Source of the DNA: Alishewanella agri BL06
GTDB lineage: Bacteria > Pseudomonadota > Gammaproteobacteria > Enterobacterales > Alteromonadaceae
Direction: 5' to 3'
Assembly: GCF_000272005.1 (NCBI RefSeq)
Contig: NZ_AKKU01000015.1
Coordinates: 342,433 to 406,432, forward strand
Length of the DNA: 64,000 bases
Every line of letters starts with the position of its first letter. Position 1 is the first letter of the stretch. The position numbers and the translations under genes were made by a program. Shown here in pieces: positions 15,752 to 25,051 of the stretch. Under the pieces are notes generated by a model that made no database searches, had not been told where the DNA came from, and saw only the letters and a program-made list of their open reading frames with translations.

Positions 15752-17178
15752 ACCGGTTTTTCTCCTGATAGCGGCAAGCGCACACGGATACAGACATCGG
15801 CATAGACGACGTCGACGATGTCTGCGTGACCGCCAAGTAAACGGGCGCAGTCAGCCACAATCGACAAACCTAACCCTGAGCCTTGTACTGCATCAAAACG
15901 TGGGGTAGTACCACGCTGAAAAGGTTCAAATAATTTTTCCCGTAATGCCACCGGGATCGGTGATCCGTTGTTGGCAACTTCCAGCACTATGCTTTCATCC
16001 TGCCGGTAAAGTTTAACCCAAACTGGGCTGCCCTCAGCGCCATAGGCCTGAGCGTTATTAATCAGATTATCCAAAATACGCCGGAATAACATTTCGTCGG
16101 TACAGAGCGAACTAAGCTGGCAATCCAGCTTTACCTGCTGCTGGCGCTGCTGCAGTGACAAGGCGTGGTCATTAAAACACTCCTGCATCAGCTGCTGCGG
16201 CACCACCTGACTCCAGTTCGGCTGTGCTTGCTGCAGTAAACGGTTATAGTCCAGTAATTGCTCGGTCAGTACGCTCAGGCGGTCGGCGCTGGCATTGAGT
16301 AAGGTTACTACTTCCTGTTGCTGCGGTGTTAAAGGCCCAACCAGCTGCTCACTGAGCAGCGCACAGCCTTCACGGATACTGGAAAGCGGGGTTTTTAATT
16401 CGTGTGAGGCGTGACGCAGTAAAATTAAACGCAATGCCTCCAGTTGCTGCAAGCGGGAACTTAACCAGCGTAATTGCTCACCTAATTCGGTCAGCTCGCG
16501 CGGGCCACGCAGCTTTTCGTCCGGAAACTGATGCTTGGGTTGAGCAATGGCCCGAATCATCCGGTCCAGCTTTTGTACCGGCGCGGCAATCCGGCCGGAC
16601 GCCCAAAGTACCAACAGTAAAGTGAGCATCACCAGCGCGAAGGTTTCCCAGGCCAGCTGTTGCTGGGTGGAGGTAACCTGCTGTTGTTGTCGATCCAGTT
16701 GTTGCTCCAGCAGATCCCAGATTTCTTTGGTAATTTGTTGTTGCTGGGTACGAACCTGTTGTAGTAATGCTTCCGGGACTTCGGTTAGTGGTTCGTTAAA
16801 GCGCGCCCGCAGCCCCTGTAACGCGCTGCGCTGCGCGCCACACAATGCCAGATCCGGAAGATCACGGCAGAGTTGCTCCAGTAATTGCAGTTGATTGTCG
16901 ATATGATTTAAGGCTAGCCGCTGTAAGGCGTCGGTACGGACCACCGCAAACTGGCGCACGGCACGTTCAATGTCTACCACCAGGCTTTGCATACTTTCGG
17001 CCTGGCGTACGCTGGACACCGCCTGCTCAGCCGATGCGATAGCATAGTTACTGACGCCACTTAATGACTTATTACTTTGCCATAACAAGACGCCTACCGG
17101 AATCAACGCCAAAAAAAAGCTTAGCAATACCAGTTGCCGTAATGATGCGGTTTGCACGGAAAAGCGCATAGGCTCCAC
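15748..17178 (-). CDS. glrK: Sensor histidine kinase GlrK (QseE)
   Basis: An inner-membrane histidine kinase of 476 residues that should phosphorylate GlrR. It has a membrane helix at about 15-33, a periplasmic helical sensor of about 140 residues, a second helix at about 179-193, a HAMP segment (VQKLDRMIRAIAQ), and a DHp helix with the phospho-acceptor His259 in RHASHELKTPLSSIREG. The HATPase domain follows, with N-box LDNLINNAQAYG, G boxes PFQRGTTPRFDAVQGSGLGLSIV and a short end. The cognate regulator is two genes downstream. The sensed signal is not deducible. Confidence 0.9.
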   Translation of the reverse strand: MEPMRFSVQTASLRQLVLLSFFLALIPVGVLLWQSNKSLSGVSNYAIASAEQAVSSVRQAESMQSLVVDIERAVRQFAVVRTDALQRLALNHIDNQLQLLEQLCRDLPDLALCGAQRSALQGLRARFNEPLTEVPEALLQQVRTQQQQITKEIWDLLEQQLDRQQQQVTSTQQQLAWETFALVMLTLLLVLWASGRIAAPVQKLDRMIRAIAQPKHQFPDEKLRGPRELTELGEQLRWLSSRLQQLEALRLILLRHASHELKTPLSSIREGCALLSEQLVGPLTPQQQEVVTLLNASADRLSVLTEQLLDYNRLLQQAQPNWSQVVPQQLMQECFNDHALSLQQRQQQVKLDCQLSSLCTDEMLFRRILDNLINNAQAYGAEGSPVWVKLYRQDESIVLEVANNGSPIPVALREKLFEPFQRGTTPRFDAVQGSGLGLSIVADCARLLGGHADIVDVVYADVCIRVRLPLSGEKPV

Positions 17179-17257
17179 CCTCAGAAAAGTCTGAGTTTAG
17201 TTTACTGAAAATTCAGGGCCTTGTATTGCCGAAAGCGGCAGAAACTGCCGCTGCGCT

Positions 17258-17287
17258 ACAAAAAAAAGGCCAGTACTAAGACTGGCC
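17258..17287 (-). terminator. Rho-independent terminator after small membrane protein gene
   Basis: GGCCAGT and ACTGGCC pair around a short loop, and the minus strand continues with about eight T. It lies 40 bp past the stop of the 62-residue protein and insulates it from glrK. Confidence 0.85.
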
Positions 17288-17326
17288 AAGGCAGATTCAG
17301 CTAGATCGCTGATCTATGGGATTCGA

Positions 17327-17515
17327 TTACTGCGCTAACTCAGTGTTCATGCTCTGCGCATAAACTGGTTGTGTAGCCTTAGCTGAGCGGGCAGATTGCT
17401 CCTGCTCCCAGGCCTGAACACTGGCATTATTCAGGTCAACACGACGTAACAGCGTAAAAACAATGGCCATATTGGCAACCAAGAACAGCGTGATAAAACT
17501 TAAAAACATATCCAT
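17327..17515 (-). CDS. Small single-pass membrane protein, unknown
   Basis: A 62-residue protein with one N-terminal hydrophobic segment (about residues 4-23, FLSFITLFLVANMAIVFTLL) and a polar, Gln/Ala-rich tail. I do not recognise a family. It looks real because GGAGAAG stands at the proper distance before the ATG, a strong terminator follows, and it has its own intergenic promoter region. The topology fits a regulatory or stress-related micro-membrane protein, but no function can be claimed. Confidence 0.6.
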   Translation of the reverse strand: MDMFLSFITLFLVANMAIVFTLLRRVDLNNASVQAWEQEQSARSAKATQPVYAQSMNTELAQ

Positions 17516-17828
17516 GATACTTCTCCGGCTATGGGCTCCATATGGGAGCGTTCGGTGCTGTCTCAGGAGAATCGCGTAAAAGTAATACTTATTGCTTTTA
17601 CGCTATTCCCCTGCAGCGTCACAGATATTAATGCAGCAGTCGTGCCAACTTAATTTAGTTATTTTAAATCAATAATTTATTATATTTTTTACGAAAGAAA
17701 GGCAACCAGGGTGCCGCTAACTGTTGCTAATTAGCGACACCAAAAAGCGGCAAATAGGAGAGTCTTTAAAAAACAACAGCTTAGCATGTATGCAAAATGC
17801 GACACCAAGCGTAAGCGTCTGATTTAAA
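17516..17828. other. Intergenic region, AT-rich
   Basis: This 313-bp gap must hold the promoter of the small membrane protein gene on the minus strand. An AT-rich stretch at about 17650-17695 is visible. I see no further gene and no terminator-like hairpin for the deaminase-like gene, whose stop is at 17829. Confidence 0.4.
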
Positions 17829-19055
17829 TCAGATAAAACCATAACGCTGAGCTACACGGTCAAAATATTCCAGACATTGTTTAGCGTATTGACGTTTTTC
17901 GACATAGCTGCCGGGGAAAAAGCTTTTCTTGAAGCCGTACGCCACCATATCTTTCAGCCGTTTTAGCGGCACATCGAAGTTATCCAGCGCCAGCTGATAC
18001 TCTTTGCTGACAGTTGTATTAGACACCAGACGATTGTCGGTGCAGATCACCGTAGCAATCCGGTGTTCCAACATATCTTTAAACTTATGCTGGCGGATAT
18101 CGGTAATTGCCGGATTGGTTTGCAGATTACTGGTCAGGCAAACCTCTACTGCGATACGCTTATCGGCGATATAAGAAGCCAGATTATTAATATATTTAGT
18201 TTTATCAGTAATCGCCGGATCTTTAATCATCTCCGGGATAAACATCGAATAGCCATGGCCAATACGATCGGCATAACATTCGGTAATGGCTTCAAATACA
18301 CTTTCCGCACCGTAGGCTTCGCCGGCATGCAGGGTTTTCAGTAAAAAGTGTTGGTGAGCGTACTCATAGACTTCTTTAAATTTACCCGCCGGATAACCTG
18401 CCTCCTGCCCCGCCAAATCCAGACCAACAATCGGGATGCCCTCGTCATCCCGTAACCGCACACTGGCCCGCACCAGCTCCATCGCCGCCAGCTTGATCAC
18501 ATCCATCGGCGCAAAGTCGCGCATTAATTGAAACAGGTTGGTGTAATAAGGTGAAAAACCTTTATTACCAAACATCCGCATTGCACAGTTAATAATGCCA
18601 TAATAAAACGGTGGTTTCTGACCGCTTAGCACCGCTTCAGTGGCGTTATACTCTTGCATCGCTTGCTTTAAACCGTTATTGACCGCATGCATTATCCGGT
18701 CGAAATCAATACCGCGTGTCAGATCAATCAGCAATTGCGGCGCAAACCGCACTTCGATATAGTTGACCCCTTCAGCCTGATTATCCAGCGCCAACTCGTA
18801 CGCTGCCTGTTGCAGGTTTTCCGGATCGCGCAGCACGGCACAGGTATACTGAAAACAATGCAAATACTCGCCTAAATTCTGATAGCGGTCTTTAAACACC
18901 AGCTCTTTCAGGCCGGTAACTGAGGTGGCAGGTAAGGTCACCTGACTGCGTTTTGCCATCTCGATCAGACTGTCTAACCGTAAACTGCCGTCCAGATGTA
19001 AATGTAAATCGGACTTGGGCATCATCTTAATAAAGTCGGCGGAGTAGCGGGCCAT
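17829..19055 (-). CDS. Adenosine-deaminase-like amidohydrolase
   Basis: A metal-dependent deaminase of 408 residues with the adenosine/AMP deaminase fold. Metal-site motifs are visible: KSDLHLHLDGSLR (His-x-His), TLHAGEAYG with the third His and catalytic Glu, RIGHGYS, and ICTDNRLVSNT supplying the metal Asp. The usual pair of aspartates (TDD) is TDN here; in canonical adenosine deaminase the second Asp contacts the purine, so the substrate may differ. It is also about 60-70 residues longer than E. coli Add. The start at 19055 is supported by GAGGAA eight bases upstream. It stands alone, with no purine genes near. Confidence 0.82.
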   Translation of the reverse strand: MARYSADFIKMMPKSDLHLHLDGSLRLDSLIEMAKRSQVTLPATSVTGLKELVFKDRYQNLGEYLHCFQYTCAVLRDPENLQQAAYELALDNQAEGVNYIEVRFAPQLLIDLTRGIDFDRIMHAVNNGLKQAMQEYNATEAVLSGQKPPFYYGIINCAMRMFGNKGFSPYYTNLFQLMRDFAPMDVIKLAAMELVRASVRLRDDEGIPIVGLDLAGQEAGYPAGKFKEVYEYAHQHFLLKTLHAGEAYGAESVFEAITECYADRIGHGYSMFIPEMIKDPAITDKTKYINNLASYIADKRIAVEVCLTSNLQTNPAITDIRQHKFKDMLEHRIATVICTDNRLVSNTTVSKEYQLALDNFDVPLKRLKDMVAYGFKKSFFPGSYVEKRQYAKQCLEYFDRVAQRYGFI

Positions 19056-19155
19056 AATCATTCCTCTGTTAACTACCAGCAAGAATATCACAGACCGCCA
19101 GCTCTGTTGCTGCCGCCTGCTCTGATCGCCAGCAGAAAATTCGCTGCCGGTCCTA

Positions 19156-19195
19156 GGGCGTGTTGACGTTTGTTGCAACAAATGTCAACACGCCC
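19156..19195. repeat. 40-bp near-perfect palindrome
   Basis: The left arm GGGCGTGTTGACGTTTGTTG pairs with the right arm at 19 of 20 positions, with no loop. It lies between the divergent deaminase and chemoreceptor genes. A related half-copy (16 of 20 bases) begins at 53998. This suggests a dispersed intergenic element or a protein-binding site rather than a terminator, since no T-run follows. Confidence 0.6.
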
Positions 19196-19260
19196 TCGCA
19201 AGTCAGGAACTTTGCGCTTATGCTTTTAAGAGGAAAAGTTCCTGCCATTAAGGGTTTAAG

Positions 19261-21102
19261 ATGCAGTTAACCAATATTTCGATAAAAAGCCGGCTGGTGA
19301 TTATTGCCACCGTTGCCATCATTGCCCTGGCACTGATGTTATTGCTGATGCAGTATCAGGCCAGAGTGTTAAAGAACCTGGCCGATGCTGGCCGTCTGGT
19401 GGCAGAACTTAACAGTGATATGCTGCAGCTGCGCCGGCATGAAAAGGACTTTTTGCTACGCCAGGAGCTGCGTTACCTGGAACGACATCAAAGTACGCAA
19501 CTCAGTTTGCAACAACGGCTGACACAGCTGCAACAACTGCAGCTGGCACTGAGATTGGACGACAGCAAAAGCAAACAATTTGCCAGCCAGGTCGGGTTGT
19601 ACGTCAGCGAATTTGCAGCATTGGTGCAGGCACAGCAGCGGATCGGTCTGACGGTGGAGGACGGTTTGCTCGGCCAAATGCGCCAGGCCGCGCAACAACT
19701 GGAGCAACAACTGGCAGCTAACCCGGAGTTAATGGTCAGCTATCTGCAATTACGGCGGCTGGAAAAAGACTTTTTACTGCGTAATGACAACCAGTATCTG
19801 AGTGCACAGCAAGCTCACTTTGCTACTCTGCAAGCCTCAGGCTTATCCGATTCTCAGGCGCTTAATCAGTACCAGCAAAGTCTGAGCGCCTTAGATCAGG
19901 CGATGGCAGAGCGCGGATACAGCGAAAGCCAGGGGAACGAGGGTAAGATGCGGCGGGAAATTCAGGCTACCGAAACCTTGCTCAAGCAACTGTCAGAAGA
20001 GTTAGATCTGGCTCTGGCCGCGGCCAGCCAGCAAATTAATCGCATCAGTGTTGGTATTTTCGCCGTCATACTGTTGTTAGTGATCGCTCTGGTCAGCCTG
20101 ATAGCCCGTAGTATTCATCGTCCAATTAAACAAGCGTCAGCTGATCTGGCCCGGATCCGCAGTGATAAAGACTTTACCCATCGTTTAAGCCTGCAAGGTC
20201 GCGATGAAATCACTGGCTTGGGTGCCGATATGAATGCCGTGTTATCTGATGTGCAAGGTTTAATTCAGTCAGTAAATCAATCGGTCAGCACCTTGGATCA
20301 GGTAACAGTGCAATTAGCCGCTGCCGCCAAAACCACCAATCAGGTCATGCGCGGACAACAATCTGAAACGGATATGGTGGCTACCGCCATTACTGAAATG
20401 GGGGCGACAATTCAGGAAATTGCTGCCAATACAGAAAATACCGCTAATACCGCTGAAACCAGTAACCAGAATGCCCTGATTGGTCAACAACAGGTCAGTG
20501 AAACCGTGCAACATATTCAGGCGCTGGCCAGCCGCTTACAGCAAGCCAGCAGTGCTACAGCAGAGCTGGAGCGGGATAGTGTCAGTATCGGTTCGGTGTT
20601 GGACGTGATCCGCGCTATCGCCGAGCAAACCAATCTGCTGGCGCTGAATGCCGCGATCGAAGCGGCCCGCGCCGGCGATCAAGGACGGGGGTTCGCCGTG
20701 GTCGCCGACGAAGTTCGTACTCTGGCCCAACGAACTCAGCAATCAACAACAGAAATTGAAGGTATTATTAAAAACCTGCAGCACAAAACCAAAGATATCG
20801 CCAAAGTGATGCTGGCCTGTCGCGATGATGGTATGCAAAGTGCCGAGCAAGCCGGTTCAGCCAGTCAGTTATTACAACAAATTACCGGTGATATCAGCCG
20901 TATTATGGATATGACCACCCAGATTGCCACCGCCATTGAAGAGCAAAGCTCGGTCGCGGCCGAAGTCAATCGCAATGTGGTGAAGATTCGGGATATGTCG
21001 GAGGATACGCTACGTAGTGCCGAGCACAATTCGGGGCTGAGCGAACAAGTTGCCAGTCAAGCCAGAGGTTTACGAGCTGAAGTCATAAAATTTCGCGCTT
21101 AA
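19261..21102 (+). CDS. Methyl-accepting chemotaxis protein with HBM-type sensor
   Basis: A transmembrane chemoreceptor of 613 residues. It has a membrane helix at about 11-30 and a helical bimodular (HBM) sensor with the duplicated signature [10 protein letters not shown] (58-67) and [10 protein letters not shown] (165-174). A second membrane helix at about 263-284 is followed by a HAMP domain and the cytoplasmic signalling hairpin with its tip [38 protein letters not shown] receptors such as McpS sense organic acids, but the ligand here is not known. There is no C-terminal CheR-binding pentapeptide. Confidence 0.92.
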   Translation: MQLTNISIKSRLVIIATVAIIALALMLLLMQYQARVLKNLADAGRLVAELNSDMLQLRRHEKDFLLRQELRYLERHQSTQLSLQQRLTQLQQLQLALRLDDSKSKQFASQVGLYVSEFAALVQAQQRIGLTVEDGLLGQMRQAAQQLEQQLAANPELMVSYLQLRRLEKDFLLRNDNQYLSAQQAHFATLQASGLSDSQALNQYQQSLSALDQAMAERGYSESQGNEGKMRREIQATETLLKQLSEELDLALAAASQQINRISVGIFAVILLLVIALVSLIARSIHRPIKQASADLARIRSDKDFTHRLSLQGRDEITGLGADMNAVLSDVQGLIQSVNQSVSTLDQVTVQLAAAAKTTNQVMRGQQSETDMVATAITEMGATIQEIAANTENTANTAETSNQNALIGQQQVSETVQHIQALASRLQQASSATAELERDSVSIGSVLDVIRAIAEQTNLLALNAAIEAARAGDQGRGFAVVADEVRTLAQRTQQSTTEIEGIIKNLQHKTKDIAKVMLACRDDGMQSAEQAGSASQLLQQITGDISRIMDMTTQIATAIEEQSSVAAEVNRNVVKIRDMSEDTLRSAEHNSGLSEQVASQARGLRAEVIKFRA

Positions 21103-21146
21103 ATCGTCTGTTAGGGTGTGGCTAAAGATGCCACCCTTTGAAAAAA

Positions 21147-21173
21147 CAACAGGGCGCCAAAGGCGCCCTGTTG
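21147..21173 (-). terminator. Bidirectional terminator between chemoreceptor genes
   Basis: CAACAGGGCGCC and GGCGCCCTGTTG form a perfect 12-bp stem around AAA. On the minus strand it runs into TTTTTTC, so it ends the downstream chemoreceptor gene. It also lies 45 bp after the plus-strand chemoreceptor stop. Confidence 0.88.
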
Positions 21174-21186
21174 GCTTGCCAACCGC

Positions 21187-22812
21187 TTACACTTTAAACC
21201 GATTAACCAGTTCGTTTAACTGAATAGCTAACCGCGATAACTCAGTGGCACTGGCCGAGGTTTGCTGCGAACCGGCAGAGGTTTGATTGGCCAGGTCGCT
21301 AATGGTGATTATATTCCGGTCAATTTCCCGCGCCACTTTCGATTGCTCTTCAGCGGCACTGGCAATGACATGGTTCTGATCGCTGATACTGGTAATATTG
21401 GTCGCGATCTGCCCCAGAGCTGCGGCAGCTTCTTCGGCCACATTTTGGGCATCACCAGCGTTTTGGCTAATTAGCCCCATGGCATTTACCGCTTCACGTA
21501 CCGAACCTTGCACTTGTTGGATCATTTGTTCAATTTCACCGGTGGAGGTTTGGGTGCGGTGCGCCAAACTACGTACTTCGTCGGCGACGACGGCAAAACC
21601 GCGGCCGGCATCACCGGCGCGGGCTGCTTCGATCGCCGCATTCAACGCCAGCAGGTTGGTTTGCTCGGCCACACTGCGAATCACTTCCAGCACCTGGTTA
21701 ATTGACGAGACTTTTTCTGCCAGCACATTAATCACAGTGACGCTTTGCTGCACCTCGGTATTCATCTTACTGATGACCGCCCGGGTCTGGGTAACCTTCT
21801 GGCTGCCATCTTTGGCCAGATTGGCCGATTGTGCAGACGCATCTGAGGTTTGCATCGCCGTTGCCGCCACTTCATCGACCGCTGAGCTCATCTCAGTGAT
21901 AGCCGTCGCGGCTTGTTGTACTTCATCATTTTGTTGCTGAATGGCCCGTGCTGAATCATCGGTAACGGCATTGAGTTCTTCCGCAGCAGAGGCCAGCTGA
22001 CTGGCTGAGCTGGCGATATGGCCTATGGCATCACGTAGTTTTTGCTGCATTTGCTGTAAGGCCTGGCTTAGGGTCGTCAGTTCATCACTACCAGCGCTAT
22101 TAATTTGCTGAGTCAGATCGCCACCTGCAATCTGCTGCGCCGAGGCCACTGCCAGCTCCAGCGGCTGGTTAATACTACGGGAAATCACCAGCGCGACAAT
22201 AACAGCTACGGCGACCGCAAGCGCAATCAATACCACGATTAAGATCCGGGCCGTTTCATAAGCGCTGACACTCTCTGCCCGGGCCTGTTGTGCGGCTTCC
22301 TGGTTCAAATCCGTCAGCTTCAGTAAATCATTAGTCATATCATTGGTTAACGCATTCATTTGCTGCAGTAAATCCAGCGCCATACCGGTTTCATCTTGTT
22401 TCAGATAATCAATCGCCTGTCTCTGTAAGGCAAGATACTGGGTTTTACGCTTGGCGAACTCAACGAAAACCACCTTTTCTTCATCGATGTATAAATGAGA
22501 GGCAAACTCCGCCTCATTTCGGTCTACCTCAGCACGCAGCTCATCAACCCGAGCCAGGGTTTCGCCTTCCTGCGTAATGTCAGTGGTTAACATTAAACGC
22601 AGGGTCATCACCCGCAGCCGGGTTACGTTCAGGTTCAGGTCAGCCAGGCTCATCAATGCCGGCATAATATTAGTCTCTACCAAATTCGCCCGCTCACGGA
22701 TTTGTGACATGGTATTCAGGTTATATAACCCCAGACCCGCCAGCATAAAAGCCAGTAAGCCAAAAGCGGCCAATAAACGTTTTTGAATCGATATGGATCT
22801 GAACATAGGCAA
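21187..22812 (-). CDS. Methyl-accepting chemotaxis protein, 4HB-type
   Basis: A 541-residue chemoreceptor: membrane helix at about 12-30, a periplasmic four-helix-bundle sensor, a second helix at about 189-210 ([21 protein letters not shown]), HAMP ([27 protein letters not shown]), and a signalling domain with [39 protein letters not shown]. The sensor has the [26 protein letters not shown] pattern of 4HB_MCP_1. The ligand is unknown. It converges on the other chemoreceptor gene and shares the hairpin between them. Confidence 0.92.
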   Translation of the reverse strand: MPMFRSISIQKRLLAAFGLLAFMLAGLGLYNLNTMSQIRERANLVETNIMPALMSLADLNLNVTRLRVMTLRLMLTTDITQEGETLARVDELRAEVDRNEAEFASHLYIDEEKVVFVEFAKRKTQYLALQRQAIDYLKQDETGMALDLLQQMNALTNDMTNDLLKLTDLNQEAAQQARAESVSAYETARILIVVLIALAVAVAVIVALVISRSINQPLELAVASAQQIAGGDLTQQINSAGSDELTTLSQALQQMQQKLRDAIGHIASSASQLASAAEELNAVTDDSARAIQQQNDEVQQAATAITEMSSAVDEVAATAMQTSDASAQSANLAKDGSQKVTQTRAVISKMNTEVQQSVTVINVLAEKVSSINQVLEVIRSVAEQTNLLALNAAIEAARAGDAGRGFAVVADEVRSLAHRTQTSTGEIEQMIQQVQGSVREAVNAMGLISQNAGDAQNVAEEAAAALGQIATNITSISDQNHVIASAAEEQSKVAREIDRNIITISDLANQTSAGSQQTSASATELSRLAIQLNELVNRFKV

Positions 22813-23004
22813 AACCCTGTGTTAATAAAGATAAGACCGTAAAACGGCACAGCTGACCAAATAAACAGGCAAGTAGTATTACTTTAGCAGCTCTAACGGC
22901 GCATAAAAGCCTGCAACTCGGAAAACCCTGACATTTTTACCACTTTTTCCGCAGCTGGTAATCGGAGCTGCGCTTATCTGGGTCTAGCATAACAGCAAAT
23001 TAAT

Positions 23005-23018
23005 TTGATCCTGATCAA
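23005..23018. promoter_or_regulatory. Perfect FNR/ANR box
   Basis: TTGATCCTGATCAA matches TTGAT-N4-ATCAA exactly. It lies 56 bp before the regulator gene that leads cioAB and overlaps the -35 element of the likely promoter, a position that would favour repression under low oxygen. This is consistent with what is known for CIO-type oxidases in Pseudomonas. Confidence 0.7.
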
Positions 23019-23034
23019 CTTTTAGGCGTATTAT
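23005..23034 (+). promoter_or_regulatory. Likely sigma-70 promoter of gbsR-cioAB
   Basis: TTGATC at 23005-23010 and TATTAT at 23029-23034 are separated by 18 bp. Transcription would start near 23041, inside the palindrome at 23037-23054. Confidence 0.5.
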
Positions 23035-23036
23035 TG

Positions 23037-23054
23037 TTTCAGAAATTTCTGAAA
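23037..23054. promoter_or_regulatory. 18-bp perfect palindrome, candidate GbsR/MarR operator
   Basis: TTTCAGAAATTTCTGAAA is perfectly self-complementary, sits on the predicted transcription start and ends 19 bp before the regulator's ATG. Autoregulation by the winged-helix protein encoded directly downstream is the simplest reading. Confidence 0.55.
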
Positions 23055-23073
23055 GTTCAGTAAGGAACTTAAC

Positions 23074-23637
23074 ATGCAAATGACCCCGATGATCGAATCT
23101 TTCGTTTACCACTTTGGCGAAATGGGCAGCCGCTGGGGTTTTAACCGCACCGTTGGCCAAATTTACGCGCTGTTGGTGATTAGCGAACAACCGGTTTGCG
23201 CCAACGAAATTGCTGAACTACTCGGGATCTCGCGGGGCAATGTCAGTATGGGTTTAAAAGAGCTGGGTAGCTGGCAGTTGGTACAGGTTAGCCATAAACC
23301 CGGCGAGCGGCGCGAGTTTTACCATAGCCGCGGCAGTATCTGGGATATGGCCAACCGGGTATTTGAAGAACGGCGCAAACGGGAAATGGACCCCACCCTC
23401 AGCTTACTGCGCGACATTATGATGGATGAAGCGGCGAATCAGGAAGAAGCCTATGCGCAAAAGCGTATCGCCGAAATTCACGATCTGCTGGAAAACATTA
23501 CCGAATGGACGCAAAGCCTGCAGTCTTTATCACCAGAGAAGCTAAATACCCTAATGAAGTTAGGCTCTGGCGTTGGCAAGGTACTGGAATTTACCGATAA
23601 GTTTTTAGGTAAAAAAGATCCGGCAAAACAAGCCTAG
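23074..23637 (+). CDS. GbsR/MarR-type transcriptional regulator
   Basis: A 187-residue winged-helix DNA-binding protein of the GbsR group within the MarR superfamily. The N-terminal part MIESFVYHFGEMGSRWGFNRTVGQIYALL and the recognition region ANEIAELLGISRGNVSMGLKELGSWQLVQ are clear. The wing (HKPGERREFYHSRGS) and a helical dimerisation tail follow. It lies 40 bp before cioA on the same strand, so the local target is probably the operon itself. A GGAA ribosome-binding site is present (AAGGAACTTAACATG). The effector is unknown. Confidence 0.85.
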   Translation: MQMTPMIESFVYHFGEMGSRWGFNRTVGQIYALLVISEQPVCANEIAELLGISRGNVSMGLKELGSWQLVQVSHKPGERREFYHSRGSIWDMANRVFEERRKREMDPTLSLLRDIMMDEAANQEEAYAQKRIAEIHDLLENITEWTQSLQSLSPEKLNTLMKLGSGVGKVLEFTDKFLGKKDPAKQA

Positions 23638-23677
23638 CTGTTTTTGCCACCTTTTGTTCTGTTGTAGTGAGGTTGCC

Positions 23678-25051
23678 ATGTTAGACACCCTGTTGCTGTC
23701 ACGCATTCAGTTTGCGGCCAATATCAGTTTTCATATCCTGTTTCCAACCATTACCATCGCCCTGGGCTGGTTGCTGGTGTACTTTAAAATCCGCTTTGAC
23801 CTGTCACAGCATCCGGTATGGATGCGCGCCTACCGCTTTTGGGTCAAAGTTTTTGCACTGACCTTTGCACTGGGCGTGGTCAGTGGCATTACCATGTCGT
23901 TCCAATTTGGCACCAACTGGCCGGGTTTTATGGAAACTGTCGGCAATATTGCCGGTCCTTTACTGGCCTATGAAATCCTGACCGCCTTTTTCCTCGAAGC
24001 AACCATGCTCGGCATTATGCTGTTTGGTTTTAACAAGGTACCGCGCTGGCTGCATACACTGGCCACCTTACTGGTGGCCCTCGGCACAACCTTGTCGGCA
24101 TTTTGGATCCTGGTGCTCAATTCCTGGATGCAAACTCCGGCAGGCTTTGAAATGCGCGATGGCGTAGCCCATGCCACTGACTGGTTGGCGATTATTTTTA
24201 ACCCTTCCTTCCCGTATCGCTTTACGCATATGCTGCTGGCATCGGCACTGACGGTCTGCTTTTTGGTAGCCGGTATTTCTGCCTACCGGCTATATCGCGG
24301 TGACAACAAAAAAGCACCGCGCCTGACACTAAAAACCGCGCTGTTTACCGCCGCTGTGCTGGCACCAACCCAGGCCTTTGTTGGTGACCTGCATGGTTTA
24401 AATACGCTGGAACATCAGCCACAGAAAATCGCTGCGATGGAAGGCATTTGGCATACCGAGCAAGGCGCACCACTGGTGCTGTTTGCGATCCCCGATGCTG
24501 AAACCCAGACTAACCGCTTTGCGCTGGAAATTCCAAAACTGGCCAGTTTAATACTGACCCATGATTTAAACGGTGAGCTAAAAGGCCTTAACGAATTTCC
24601 GGGCGCGCACCCGCCGGTGGCGCCGGTGTTCTACAGTTTCCGGGTGATGGTGGGTATCGGTGTATTAATGCTGGCCGTTGCCTGGTGGTGTAGCCTGCGG
24701 TTGTACCGAAAAGGCGAATTATCACCGCTGCAATATAAGGTATTAATCGGCATGTCGTTCTCCGGTTGGCTTGCCACCCTGGCCGGTTGGTATGTGACCG
24801 AAATCGGCCGCCAGCCATACCTGGTATATGGTGTGCTAAAAACCAGTGACGCCGTGACCACTGTAGCCAGTGAGCAGGTTGCCTTAACGCTTATCATGTA
24901 TCTGGCGCTTTATGTAGTGTTACTGCTGGCCTATGTTAAGACCTTATTCTGGCTGGCAAAACGGGCGATTGAGGTTGAGGAATATGACCTGTCGCTGCCT
25001 GGCCTACCAGAACAGAAAGCCAAACTCGCCAACGAAGGAGCCGAAGCATGA
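23678..25051 (+). CDS. cioA: Cytochrome bd-type (CIO) oxidase subunit I
   Basis: Quinol oxidase subunit I of 457 residues, carrying the haems and the quinol site in the inner membrane. LSRIQFAANISFHILFPTITIALGW gives the conserved N-terminal His. GTNWPGFMETVGNIAGPLLAYEILTAFFLEATMLGIMLFG and the GLNTLEHQPQKIAAMEG segment are family blocks. The quinol loop is short, as in cyanide-insensitive CioA enzymes and unlike long-loop E. coli CydA. I set the start at 23678, with GAGG upstream; an eight-codon extension is open but unsupported. The stop overlaps cioB by 4 bp (ATGA). Confidence 0.92.
   Translation: MLDTLLLSRIQFAANISFHILFPTITIALGWLLVYFKIRFDLSQHPVWMRAYRFWVKVFALTFALGVVSGITMSFQFGTNWPGFMETVGNIAGPLLAYEILTAFFLEATMLGIMLFGFNKVPRWLHTLATLLVALGTTLSAFWILVLNSWMQTPAGFEMRDGVAHATDWLAIIFNPSFPYRFTHMLLASALTVCFLVAGISAYRLYRGDNKKAPRLTLKTALFTAAVLAPTQAFVGDLHGLNTLEHQPQKIAAMEGIWHTEQGAPLVLFAIPDAETQTNRFALEIPKLASLILTHDLNGELKGLNEFPGAHPPVAPVFYSFRVMVGIGVLMLAVAWWCSLRLYRKGELSPLQYKVLIGMSFSGWLATLAGWYVTEIGRQPYLVYGVLKTSDAVTTVASEQVALTLIMYLALYVVLLLAYVKTLFWLAKRAIEVEEYDLSLPGLPEQKAKLANEGAEA

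Larger units (their letters stand above)
22813..23073. other. Divergent control region, chemoreceptor / gbsR-cioAB
   Basis: A 261-bp gap between divergent genes. The right half holds the FNR box, promoter and palindrome described separately. In the left half I found no convincing flagellar sigma promoter for the chemoreceptor. Confidence 0.5.
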
